Source of the DNA: Lederbergia galactosidilytica | GTDB lineage: Bacteria > Bacillota > Bacilli > Bacillales > Bacillaceae_C | Reading direction: 5' to 3' | DNA length: 64,000 nucleotides | NCBI RefSeq assembly: GCF_017873565.1 | Contig: NZ_JAGGKH010000012.1 | Coordinates: forward strand, 62,001-126,000 | Part shown: in pieces, positions 57,578 through 64,000 of the stretch | How positions within the stretch are numbered: position 1 is the first letter of the stretch | Layout of the letters: the number at the start of each line of letters is the position of its first letter | Position numbers and translations under genes: made by a program | The notes under the pieces: generated by a model | What the model saw: only the letters and a program-made list of their open reading frames with translations | Told to the model about the DNA's origin: nothing | Database searches by the model: none

Positions 57578-58588
57578 ATGGTAGAAGGAAAACAAATACG
57601 ATTGACTTCAGGTGAAATCACCCAGCTTTATATGCAATACATGGAAGATAGTGCAACCGTATGTTCACTCAGTTTTTTTCTAGAAAAAGCGGAAGATACC
57701 GAAATAAAACCGATAATTAAACATGCTTTGCAGTTATCTCAAACACATGTACATAAAATCAAGTCTATACTTACTGAAGAAAAGCATAAGATCCCTCATG
57801 GTTTTAAAGTAGAGGAAGATGTTGATTTAACCGCTCCAAGATTATACGCGGATAGTTTTATACTAACCTTTATCCATCAAATGGCAGCAATTGGTCTTAG
57901 AGCCTATGCTGCAAGTTTGTCCCTCGCTGTTAGGTCAGATATTACCACCTACTATAAAGAGCGGCTTCAAGAAACAATGGAATTATACGAGATGTCAAAG
58001 GATTTATTGTTATCAAAAGGGTTGTATATCAGAGCACCCTATCTCCCTAATCTTGATGAAGTAAACTTTGTTAAAAAGCAATCTTTCTTATGGGACATTT
58101 TCGGTGAAAAAAGACCCTTAATTGGTTCAGAATTGACTAATCTTTATTCGAATATCCAAAGAAATGCTTTAGGTACAGCTACTTTAACGGGATTTAGCCA
58201 AGTAGCCCAAGCAAAAGATGTCACAAAGTTCATGCTCAGATGTATAGATATTGCCAAAAAACATATTACAGTATTTAGCGAAAAATTAAAGGAAAGCAAT
58301 TTACCTGTACCAATGACATGGGACACAGATATTTCCAAGAGTACAACCAATACATTCTCTGATAAATTAATGATGTATTATACAACATCTTTAATTTCTT
58401 TAAGTATTGGCTTCTATGGTTTAAGTATTGCTCAAAGTCCTAGAGTTGATTTAGGTGTAATGTATAACAGATTATCGCTTGAGATACAGAAGCTTTCCGA
58501 GGATGGAGCAAATATCATGATTAAAAATAAATGGTTAGAACAGCCTCCTATGGTTCCAAATCGGAAAGATTTAGCAAAAGGCAATTAA
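57578..58588 (+). CDS. DUF3231 family protein
   Basis: 336 residues made of two similar alpha-helical halves. The first begins LTSGEITQLYMQYMEDSATV and the second LIGSELTNLYSNIQRNALGT. Each then has a helix with a histidine after the first 45 residues (LQLSQTHVHKIKSIL and DIAKKHITVFSEKL). This tandem four-helix, ferritin-like layout is that of DUF3231, common in endospore formers and of unknown function. GGAGG precedes ATG 57578. The membrane-protein gene follows with no gap, suggesting one transcript. Confidence 0.88.
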   Translation: MVEGKQIRLTSGEITQLYMQYMEDSATVCSLSFFLEKAEDTEIKPIIKHALQLSQTHVHKIKSILTEEKHKIPHGFKVEEDVDLTAPRLYADSFILTFIHQMAAIGLRAYAASLSLAVRSDITTYYKERLQETMELYEMSKDLLLSKGLYIRAPYLPNLDEVNFVKKQSFLWDIFGEKRPLIGSELTNLYSNIQRNALGTATLTGFSQVAQAKDVTKFMLRCIDIAKKHITVFSEKLKESNLPVPMTWDTDISKSTTNTFSDKLMMYYTTSLISLSIGFYGLSIAQSPRVDLGVMYNRLSLEIQKLSEDGANIMIKNKWLEQPPMVPNRKDLAKGN

Positions 58589-59074
58589 TTGAAGGTGGCC
58601 TTATACAATGATATGGCAAATAAAAATCCAACCGAAGTACTTTTATGGAGTATCGTTCTACCTGGATTTGGTCAATTTTTAAACGGGAAATACATTAAAG
58701 GGCTCGCCCTACTTTCTCTAGAATTTTTGGTCAATGTGAAAGGGCATTTAAACGAAGTTATTCTGCTAAGTTTTCAGGGAGAAAATGAGAAGGCGATTCA
58801 ACAAGCTGATTATCAATGGCTCATGTTTTACGCTTGCTTGTATTCTTTTGCTATGTGGGATGCCTATAAAGATGCAGGTGGAGGCAAGACTCCATTTGCC
58901 TCTTTGCCATTTGTATTTTCAGTTTACTTCGTTACTATCGGCATGATCTATTCATCCAAAATAACGCTATTTGGGGAAAAGATTGGCCCTCTTTGGCTAC
59001 CGCTATTAAGCGTTATTCCCGGTTTACTTGCGGGATACATTTTACAAAGAATTTTAAGAAAGAAGCTCTCATAA
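58589..59074 (+). CDS. Small multi-pass membrane protein
   Basis: Up to 161 residues with about four hydrophobic segments. The N-terminal LLWSIVLPGFGQFLNGKYIKG resembles the PGxGQxxxGxxxxG motif of TM2/DUF5683-type proteins, whose function is unknown. The frame opens at TTG 58589, directly after the DUF3231 stop; ATG 58613 is an alternative, and AAGGTGG at 58591-58597 serves it with a longer spacing than usual. Co-transcription with DUF3231 is likely. Confidence 0.8.
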   Translation: MKVALYNDMANKNPTEVLLWSIVLPGFGQFLNGKYIKGLALLSLEFLVNVKGHLNEVILLSFQGENEKAIQQADYQWLMFYACLYSFAMWDAYKDAGGGKTPFASLPFVFSVYFVTIGMIYSSKITLFGEKIGPLWLPLLSVIPGLLAGYILQRILRKKLS

Positions 59075-59371
59075 AACTTTTGTGCCTGTGAATATAGTCA
59101 GCCAGGTGGAAATCAGTTTGATTCTAGTATCTCGGATCCGAGAGGCTTATACAAACTAGAAATTCTTCTTATTAATGGGAGCTTTCTAAATTAAAGGACA
59201 ACTTTTCCTAAAAATTGGGGTGCTTTGGCGATATCCCATAACAACCTGTTATTTATAGCGTTAAATCCTGCCCATATTCATAATATAACTAATCTTCTAA
59301 ACTTTCGGTTGACGCAGTACATTTACCGAAATATAATACTCGTAAGTAATATATTTTATGGAGTGGCTTAA
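59075..59371. other. Intergenic stretch before the TetR gene
   Basis: No gene. It probably carries the TetR promoter. No convincing terminator for the upstream pair was seen. Confidence 0.4.
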
Positions 59372-59962
59372 ATGGGGAAAAGAGGAAGAAAAAAAGGGGC
59401 AGATGGAGAAAAACGCAGGAGCCTTTTGCTCCAAGTTTCCGCAGAAGAGTTTGCTAAAAATGGTTATCATGAAACAAAAATAAGTGCGATTGTGCAAAAA
59501 GCGAATGTGACACAACCCTCCTTTTACTTGTATTTTCAAAGTAAGGAAGCAATTTTTCAAGAATTAGTTGCTATATTTCAACAAAAGCTAATGACATTAG
59601 TGCAACAAAGTCTTCTCGAATCAGGATTAGAAAAAAGTACACTTGAGGGAGAAATAACGGAGCGAATTACTAATATTTTATCGTTTTTTAAAGAACAACC
59701 CGCTTTAACAAAGATTGGTTTTTACCTGGCCAACGAATCAGAGGAAATAAAAAGTCAAATGGCACGCCAAATTGAGCAGAACTTGCTAATCGAACAAGAG
59801 AATGGTTATTTCAGAGCAGATATCAATATGCATACCGTGGCTGAAAGTTTAATAGGGATCATAGAACGGCTTACTAAAACAAAATTACTAAATGGCGTGA
59901 CAAAGCCTGAACAATTGGCCAATGAAATTGTGCGGCTCTTATTATATGGATTGAAAAGCTAG
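59372..59962 (+). CDS. TetR/AcrR family regulator
   Basis: 196 residues. A basic start (GKRGRKKGADGEKRRSLLL) leads into the TetR helix-turn-helix FAKNGYHETKISAIVQKANV and TQPSFYLYFQSKEAIFQELV. The C-terminal helical domain is ligand-specific and not assignable. GGAGTGG precedes ATG 59372. No efflux or enzyme gene is adjacent, so its target is unknown. A SinI-like small gene follows after about 50 bases. Confidence 0.92.
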   Translation: MGKRGRKKGADGEKRRSLLLQVSAEEFAKNGYHETKISAIVQKANVTQPSFYLYFQSKEAIFQELVAIFQQKLMTLVQQSLLESGLEKSTLEGEITERITNILSFFKEQPALTKIGFYLANESEEIKSQMARQIEQNLLIEQENGYFRADINMHTVAESLIGIIERLTKTKLLNGVTKPEQLANEIVRLLLYGLKS

Positions 59963-60013
59963 TTAATTTTAGAAAGAGATTGGGAGGTGAATGCCATTAG
60001 AAAGTTGGGGAAT

Positions 60014-60166
60014 ATGAACCTCGATGACGAATGGTTGTCTCTTATATTACAAGCAAAAAAGATAGGATTAAAACCAGATGAAGTAAGAACATTTCTTTAT
60101 AACACTATTCAATTAAAAAAAGCGAATGTCAGTAACCTTGAAAAAGCCAATTCTAAATCCCCCTAA
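60014..60166 (+). CDS. SinI-like anti-repressor peptide
   Basis: A 50-residue frame not previously called: MNLDDEWLSLILQAKKIGLK, then PDEVRTFLYNTIQLKK. It matches the SIN domain pattern LDxEWxxLIxxAKxxGLxxxEIRxFL of SinI, which in Bacillus subtilis binds SinR through this helical hook and relieves repression of biofilm genes. The tail after residue 38 is variable. An in-frame GTG at 59987 lies inside a good GGGAGGTGA site; ATG 60014 is the first ATG, with GGGG just upstream. The true start is therefore uncertain. No sinR-like gene is in the window. Confidence 0.7.
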   Translation: MNLDDEWLSLILQAKKIGLKPDEVRTFLYNTIQLKKANVSNLEKANSKSP

Positions 60167-60171
60167 AACTT

Positions 60172-60223
60172 GAGTGGTTCGCATTTCACGTTTTAAAGGG
60201 ATACGAACCGCTTTTACTTTTTT
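60172..60223 (+). terminator. Intrinsic terminator of the SinI-like gene
   Basis: GTGGTTCG (60174-60181) pairs with CGAACCGC (60204-60211), followed by TTTTACTTTTTT. Its position 8 bases past the stop supports the small gene being real. Confidence 0.8.
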
Positions 60224-60247
60224 GCAAAATAAGAGAATAAGGTGAAA

Positions 60248-60308
60248 GTAAAAAATCTAAGCTATTTAAGTAGAAGCCATACTCACTTTACTTTAATAGC
60301 TTAGATTT
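60248..60308 (-). terminator. Intrinsic terminator of the GntR gene
   Basis: AAATCTAAGCTATT (60253-60266) pairs perfectly with AATAGCTTAGATTT (60295-60308), and the minus strand continues TTTTTTACTTT. It lies 36 bases past the GntR stop. Confidence 0.85.
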
Positions 60309-60343
60309 AAATCTTCTCGCATAGGGATCCTATAGGTAAAATT

Positions 60344-61075
60344 CTACTCAATTCCTCTTTTTGTTCTTCTTAATTTAAATTGAAAGATATCATTTCTAAA
60401 ATAATCTCTACTATACATAACAGGTTCATTGAGTTCATTGTAATGGATTTGTTCCATTAAAAGGACGGTTGTTTCTGGGTACACAAGCAATTTTTGACAG
60501 AGCTTGTCTGTATGGAGTGGCACGATCAGTTCACTATCACTTGTTAATATCGTAATATTACATTCCTTTTCAAGAAACTCTGTTAATGAACCATATAATT
60601 CTTTTTTCTCAAACGCTTCCCCAATTAACGACTTCGCCATAATATTTTGCGATAAAACGACTGGTTCATTGTTGGCGATGCGAATTCTTTGATGAAAAGA
60701 AATTGGTGTTCCAGTTGGAATCGCCAATTTCTGGGCCCAATCAGGGGGACAATCTATCGTTTTTGAGAAATCCTTTCTTTCATCTTCAATCAGACCAGCC
60801 ATTTTAATTAAATCGGAAATTTTCGTTAATATCTCTAAACTACTAGGAATCGTAGGTAACATTTTCGTTATAAATGTGCCCACTCCATGTTTTACAACCA
60901 CTACCCCACGTTTTTCTAACAGACGAATCGCTGAACGAAAAGTTTCACGGCTTACATCGAAACGCTTCGCCATTTCCAATTCTGCTGGCAGTCTTTCACC
61001 AGGTCGGTAAATACCTTTTTGAATATCTTCCAGTATTTTATCACTTATTAATTGGTAAGCTGATTTCTGTTTCAC
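60344..61075 (-). CDS. GntR family regulator with UTRA domain (HutC/PhnF type)
   Basis: About 243 residues. The winged helix reads RPGERLPAELEMAKRFDVSR and ETFRSAIRLLEKRGVV. The UTRA ligand domain follows from about residue 90 (TPISFHQRIRIANNEPVVLS, ETTVLLMEQIHYNELNEPVM). This subfamily senses sugar phosphates, phosphonates or amino-acid derivatives. GTG 61075 has AGAGGTGACGGA upstream. It is divergent from the HAD-binding protein-TIM barrel operon, which it probably controls. Confidence 0.9.
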   Translation of the reverse strand: MKQKSAYQLISDKILEDIQKGIYRPGERLPAELEMAKRFDVSRETFRSAIRLLEKRGVVVVKHGVGTFITKMLPTIPSSLEILTKISDLIKMAGLIEDERKDFSKTIDCPPDWAQKLAIPTGTPISFHQRIRIANNEPVVLSQNIMAKSLIGEAFEKKELYGSLTEFLEKECNITILTSDSELIVPLHTDKLCQKLLVYPETTVLLMEQIHYNELNEPVMYSRDYFRNDIFQFKLRRTKRGIE

Positions 61076-61151
61076 TCCGTCACCTCTATACATCTTTTTC
61101 TCCCTAACTATAATTTATCATATTGTAAAATTAATTTTCGTGAGTCAACCT

Positions 61152-61168
61152 AACATTTACATAATGTT
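61152..61168. promoter_or_regulatory. Candidate GntR operator
   Basis: AACATT and AATGTT flank TACAT, a perfect 6+5+6 inverted repeat in the divergent promoter region between the GntR gene and the HAD operon. Confidence 0.5.
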
Positions 61169-61241
61169 TACATCGAAGTTAACATTCCCTCAATATTCCC
61201 CTGTTACCATCGAGGTATAGACATCATGGAGGTGAAAATAG

Positions 61242-62066
61242 ATTACTAGTTCAAAAAATGACTTTTCTAATTTATGTATCGTAACGGATTTAGATGGCAC
61301 ATTACTCGATGATGAACAAAGAATATCACGCAAAAGCGAGCGTGCCATTAAAGAATTCCAGGAAAATGGAGGGATTTTCACATTTGCCACTGGTCGTGTG
61401 CAAACATCCATCACTTCCTTTATTGATCAGTTGAACATTCAATATCCGGTTATTACTCATAATGGTGCACAAATCTTTTGCCCCAGAACAAAGCGGATTC
61501 TTTATCGTCAGTCATTTGCGTTGACCGATTCAATCGCGGCAACACTAGCAAAACTAGAAAACATAGAAATTATGTATTTTATGAATGAAGAAATCTATAC
61601 AAATGAAAAAGGACCACTTATTCAAATATTCGAGGCAAAGGAAGAACTGACTGTATTCGAGCAAATACCAACCCTGCAAAATGAATATGTGACAAAAATA
61701 ATAATTGCCCATACTAACCAAGCTTTATTAACAGCGATTGAACAGCAAATAAATGCGGAATATCCTGCAATTTGCACAACATTCTCAGAGCCGGAATACT
61801 TGGAACTACTACCAACTAATACATCAAAGGGAAATGCCTTAACATTTTTGAAAAATAATTATCTTGATCCCGCAAGACAAGTGATAACTTTCGGCAACAA
61901 CTTAAATGATATCCCCTTAGTTTCCGAAGCGGACATCGGGATTGCCGTCCTGAATGCACATCCAGAATTAAAACGTGTATCAACATTTGTATTAGAAAAA
62001 ACAAACCAGGAAGATGCAATAGCAGATTATCTTGAAAAACTACAATTAACAAAGGTGATGGCATAA
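61242..62066 (+). CDS. HAD superfamily (Cof/YbjI-type) phosphatase with an apparent ATT start
   Basis: About 274 residues. HAD motif I is NLCIVTDLDGTLLDDEQRIS, motif II lies in FTFATGRVQTS, and the late motifs are TSKGNALTFL and VITFGNNLNDIPLVSEADIG. Cof-type enzymes dephosphorylate sugar phosphates or similar small molecules. No ATG, GTG or TTG precedes motif I in frame. The only plausible start is ATT 61242, seven bases after a strong GGAGGTG, following an in-frame TAG. Later GTG starts would delete the catalytic aspartate. The stop overlaps the next start (TAATG). It is either an AUU start or a recent start-codon mutation. Confidence 0.8.
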   Translation: MTSSKNDFSNLCIVTDLDGTLLDDEQRISRKSERAIKEFQENGGIFTFATGRVQTSITSFIDQLNIQYPVITHNGAQIFCPRTKRILYRQSFALTDSIAATLAKLENIEIMYFMNEEIYTNEKGPLIQIFEAKEELTVFEQIPTLQNEYVTKIIIAHTNQALLTAIEQQINAEYPAICTTFSEPEYLELLPTNTSKGNALTFLKNNYLDPARQVITFGNNLNDIPLVSEADIGIAVLNAHPELKRVSTFVLEKTNQEDAIADYLEKLQLTKVMA

Positions 62067-63226
62067 TGAAAAAACTGTTTGTAATAAGTTTGCTCTTTAT
62101 CGTTGCATTATTTGGTTGTGCGAATGCTTATGGAGAATCTGAGGAGTCAGCAGGAAGTGAGAACAATGGAGTAAGCTTTGACTCCTACGAAACAACAGAG
62201 GATTTGTATGAATTAGCGAAAGCTGAAGGAGAAGTTGTGATCTATAGTGCGACTTCAGCAGCTGAACAGGTGGGTGTTGCCTTTGAAGAAGAATACCCAG
62301 GAGTGAAAGCAGTTGTCACAAAAGTAAGTGACCCGGAGATTTATGAAAAGATTCAACGGGAACATGATTCAGGTGTTCATAACGCAGATATCATTTTAGG
62401 TAAAGGAACAAATGGCTCATGGTCAAATGATTTATTGAAAAATGGCTATATATCAGAATATAAACCAGAGGAAATTATGAAACATATCGACGAACCTTAC
62501 AAGTCATATGAAGGATTAGGGTTCATTTCCGAAGCTATTACGATTATCCATAATACAGATCATCATACTGAAGCACCGATTGACAACTGGTGGGACTTAA
62601 CAACAGAAAAATGGAAAAGCAAAGTACTTTTAAAAGATCCTCTTTCTGCCCCAGATATTCAAGGGGTATTCATGACAATGGTCAAACATGCGGATGAGAT
62701 GGAAAAAGCGTATGAAGAGAAATTCGGTGAACCTTTAGAGTTAAATGGCACAGAAAATGCTGGTTATGAATTTATCAAACGTTTATTAGATAATGACGCC
62801 ATTCTTATGAGTTCGATGGGTGATACTGTTGACGCTGTTGCAGAATCAGGTGCTGATCACTCCGTTGTCGCCATTGCTTCTACGGTAAAATTGCGTGATG
62901 TCGTCCAAAAGGATGCTGCTCTTGGGATTAACCCAGAATTGCAACCAAAACTGTCTGTTCCTGGAACATCTCGTGTCTTTGTGACAAGCAATGTAGAGAA
63001 TATCGCAGCGACCAAGCTATTCATCCGCTATATGGCAGGTGGTGAAGATGGGCAAGGTAAAGGCTTTGCACCATTTAACAACCCAGGAACATTTGCTGTA
63101 CGAAATGATATTAAGCAAGACACTTCCCTCCCGCCCTTATCAGAGCTCAATTTATGGGAAGAGGATGAACAATATTATTACGAGCATGCAGACGAAATGC
63201 ATAACTTTCTTTTGAAAATGCAATGA
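62066..63226 (+). CDS. ABC solute-binding lipoprotein, iron/phosphonate (AfuA/PhnS) class
   Basis: 386 residues. The signal peptide ends in VALFGC, with the lipid cysteine at residue 18. The mature domain opens VVIYSATSAAEQVGVAFEEE and has IEDNWWDLT-like and KVLLKDPLSAPDIQGVFMT segments typical of the Fe3+/thiamine/2-aminoethylphosphonate binding-protein class. Its start overlaps the HAD stop. With a phosphatase and a TIM-barrel protein in the same operon, an organophosphate or phosphonate ligand is more likely than iron. Permease and ATPase genes would have to lie beyond the window. Confidence 0.85.
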   Translation: MKKLFVISLLFIVALFGCANAYGESEESAGSENNGVSFDSYETTEDLYELAKAEGEVVIYSATSAAEQVGVAFEEEYPGVKAVVTKVSDPEIYEKIQREHDSGVHNADIILGKGTNGSWSNDLLKNGYISEYKPEEIMKHIDEPYKSYEGLGFISEAITIIHNTDHHTEAPIDNWWDLTTEKWKSKVLLKDPLSAPDIQGVFMTMVKHADEMEKAYEEKFGEPLELNGTENAGYEFIKRLLDNDAILMSSMGDTVDAVAESGADHSVVAIASTVKLRDVVQKDAALGINPELQPKLSVPGTSRVFVTSNVENIAATKLFIRYMAGGEDGQGKGFAPFNNPGTFAVRNDIKQDTSLPPLSELNLWEEDEQYYYEHADEMHNFLLKMQ

Positions 63227-63240
63227 TTGGAGCGAGATAA

Positions 63241-64000
63241 ATGAAAATTGGTATGTCCATTCAGCAAGAAGCATTGCAGAGCAGTATCCCGGCTGAACAA
63301 AAACAAGTTTACACCGCTGGTTTTCCAAGCCTTGATCTTTATGTTGATTATTTACAATCACTTGGTGTTTCGAGCATAGAAGTGCGCATATATAAGCAAA
63401 CTGCTAGTTATGAAGATTATCATGAGGCACTTGCAATGATTCAAAGCAAAGGATTGAATATTACCATTCACGGGGAACTGAGTCATACGATAGTCGGTAG
63501 TCAAGTCTATACCGACTATCCCCCACTTCTTCCTTTACTTGAAAACTTGAATAAGCCAATAACAATGCCGATCCACGCAAGTCAAGGTGATGAAAGGAAT
63601 GGGAATTACGCTGCTCGTACAGCACAAATATTGCATAGATGGGCGAATGAATTAAATTCTCGAACATACCAACTTCAATTTGCCCTTGAAAATAATAGAG
63701 TGAAAGAAGTGACAGATCCAGGTAATACACTTAATGGTGTACTTGAAATGGTAGAAGCATTAAATCGTCCAGATGTGGGCATCTGTTGGGATATGGGACA
63801 TTATTTTTCAAACTTGCTTAATGGTAAGGAAAATGCTCCAGCGATTTTTGAAGAGGATCCTTTATTGAACAGATTTTGTAAACGCGTCGTTCATACACAT
63901 ATCCATGGAATCAATTTAGCGCGAACAACCCATTTTCCGATTCAGAACGAAAAGAATCTCCCTCTTCAATCATTTGTTCAACTGTTAGAACAGAACAGGT
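63241..64000 (+). CDS. TIM-barrel xylose-isomerase-like protein, cut by the window end
   Basis: At least 253 residues from ATG 63241, preceded by GGAGCG; the frame is still open at 64000. It begins MKIGMSIQQEALQSSI and belongs to the AP-endonuclease 2 / sugar isomerase superfamily. Likely metal-site segments are ITIHGELSH, LQFALENNRVKE, VGICWDMGHYFSNL and VVHTHIHGINLART. It follows the binding-protein gene by 14 bases in the same operon. The reaction is unknown; isomerase, epimerase or lyase activity on the imported compound is plausible. Confidence 0.85.
   Translation, partial: MKIGMSIQQEALQSSIPAEQKQVYTAGFPSLDLYVDYLQSLGVSSIEVRIYKQTASYEDYHEALAMIQSKGLNITIHGELSHTIVGSQVYTDYPPLLPLLENLNKPITMPIHASQGDERNGNYAARTAQILHRWANELNSRTYQLQFALENNRVKEVTDPGNTLNGVLEMVEALNRPDVGICWDMGHYFSNLLNGKENAPAIFEEDPLLNRFCKRVVHTHIHGINLARTTHFPIQNEKNLPLQSFVQLLEQNR

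Overview
The window is AT-rich Bacillota DNA. Strong AGGAGG-type ribosome binding sites, GTG and TTG starts, intrinsic terminators, a CcpA-type cre site, YesM/YesN and LplABC-type transporters, DUF3231 and SinI-like proteins, and Bacillus-type intergenic repeats together point to a spore-former of the family Bacillaceae. No rRNA, tRNA, CRISPR array, phage or plasmid replication gene was seen. Most of the window is a carbohydrate-utilisation region broken up by repeats and decayed mobile-element remnants.

Layout. 1-5.5 kb: topoisomerase III, a DUF4126 membrane protein, and three copies of a terminator-like repeat. 5.5-14.8 kb: an msm/raf-like raffinose system made of a LacI regulator, a binding protein, two permeases, GH36 alpha-galactosidase, sucrose phosphorylase and fructokinase, tied together by matching operator palindromes. 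15.1-18.0 kb: an MFS transporter and a MocR regulator. 18.4-22.6 kb: a second sugar ABC importer with its own LacI regulator and two operators, but no hydrolase. 22.9-30.0 kb: a third importer with a YesM/YesN-type two-component system whose genes are separated by a dead TnpB fragment. 30.7-40.6 kb: an LplABC-type importer with two Gfo/Idh oxidoreductases, two TIM-barrel isomerase-like proteins and a GntR/LacI regulator. 40.8-47.8 kb: a decayed butanediol dehydrogenase gene, a methyltransferase, ChrA with PadR, an MFS transporter, and an SDR gene divergent from LysR. 48.1-56.7 kb: SDR, GH2 glycosidase, 2-keto-3-deoxy sugar-acid kinase, KDPG/KDPGal aldolase and galactonate dehydratase, with a divergent ROK regulator. 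This set could form an oxidative galactose (De Ley-Doudoroff-like) route. 56.8-60.2 kb: a small acidic protein, DUF3231, a membrane protein, TetR and an unlisted SinI-like peptide. 60.3-64 kb: a GntR regulator divergent from a HAD phosphatase with an apparent ATT start, an iron/phosphonate-class binding protein and a TIM-barrel protein cut by the window end.

How it fits together. The raffinose module would import alpha-galactosides, cleave off galactose, phosphorolyse the sucrose left behind and phosphorylate the fructose. Galactose might then enter the oxidative cluster at 48-55 kb. None of the four complete sugar ABC importers has an ATPase gene here, which fits a shared MsmX-type ATPase encoded elsewhere. 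Nothing here is clearly a new defence or mobile system. The most unusual items are the ATT-start phosphatase, the repeated mobile-terminator element, the TnpB/right-end remnants and the keto-sugar-like LplABC cluster.
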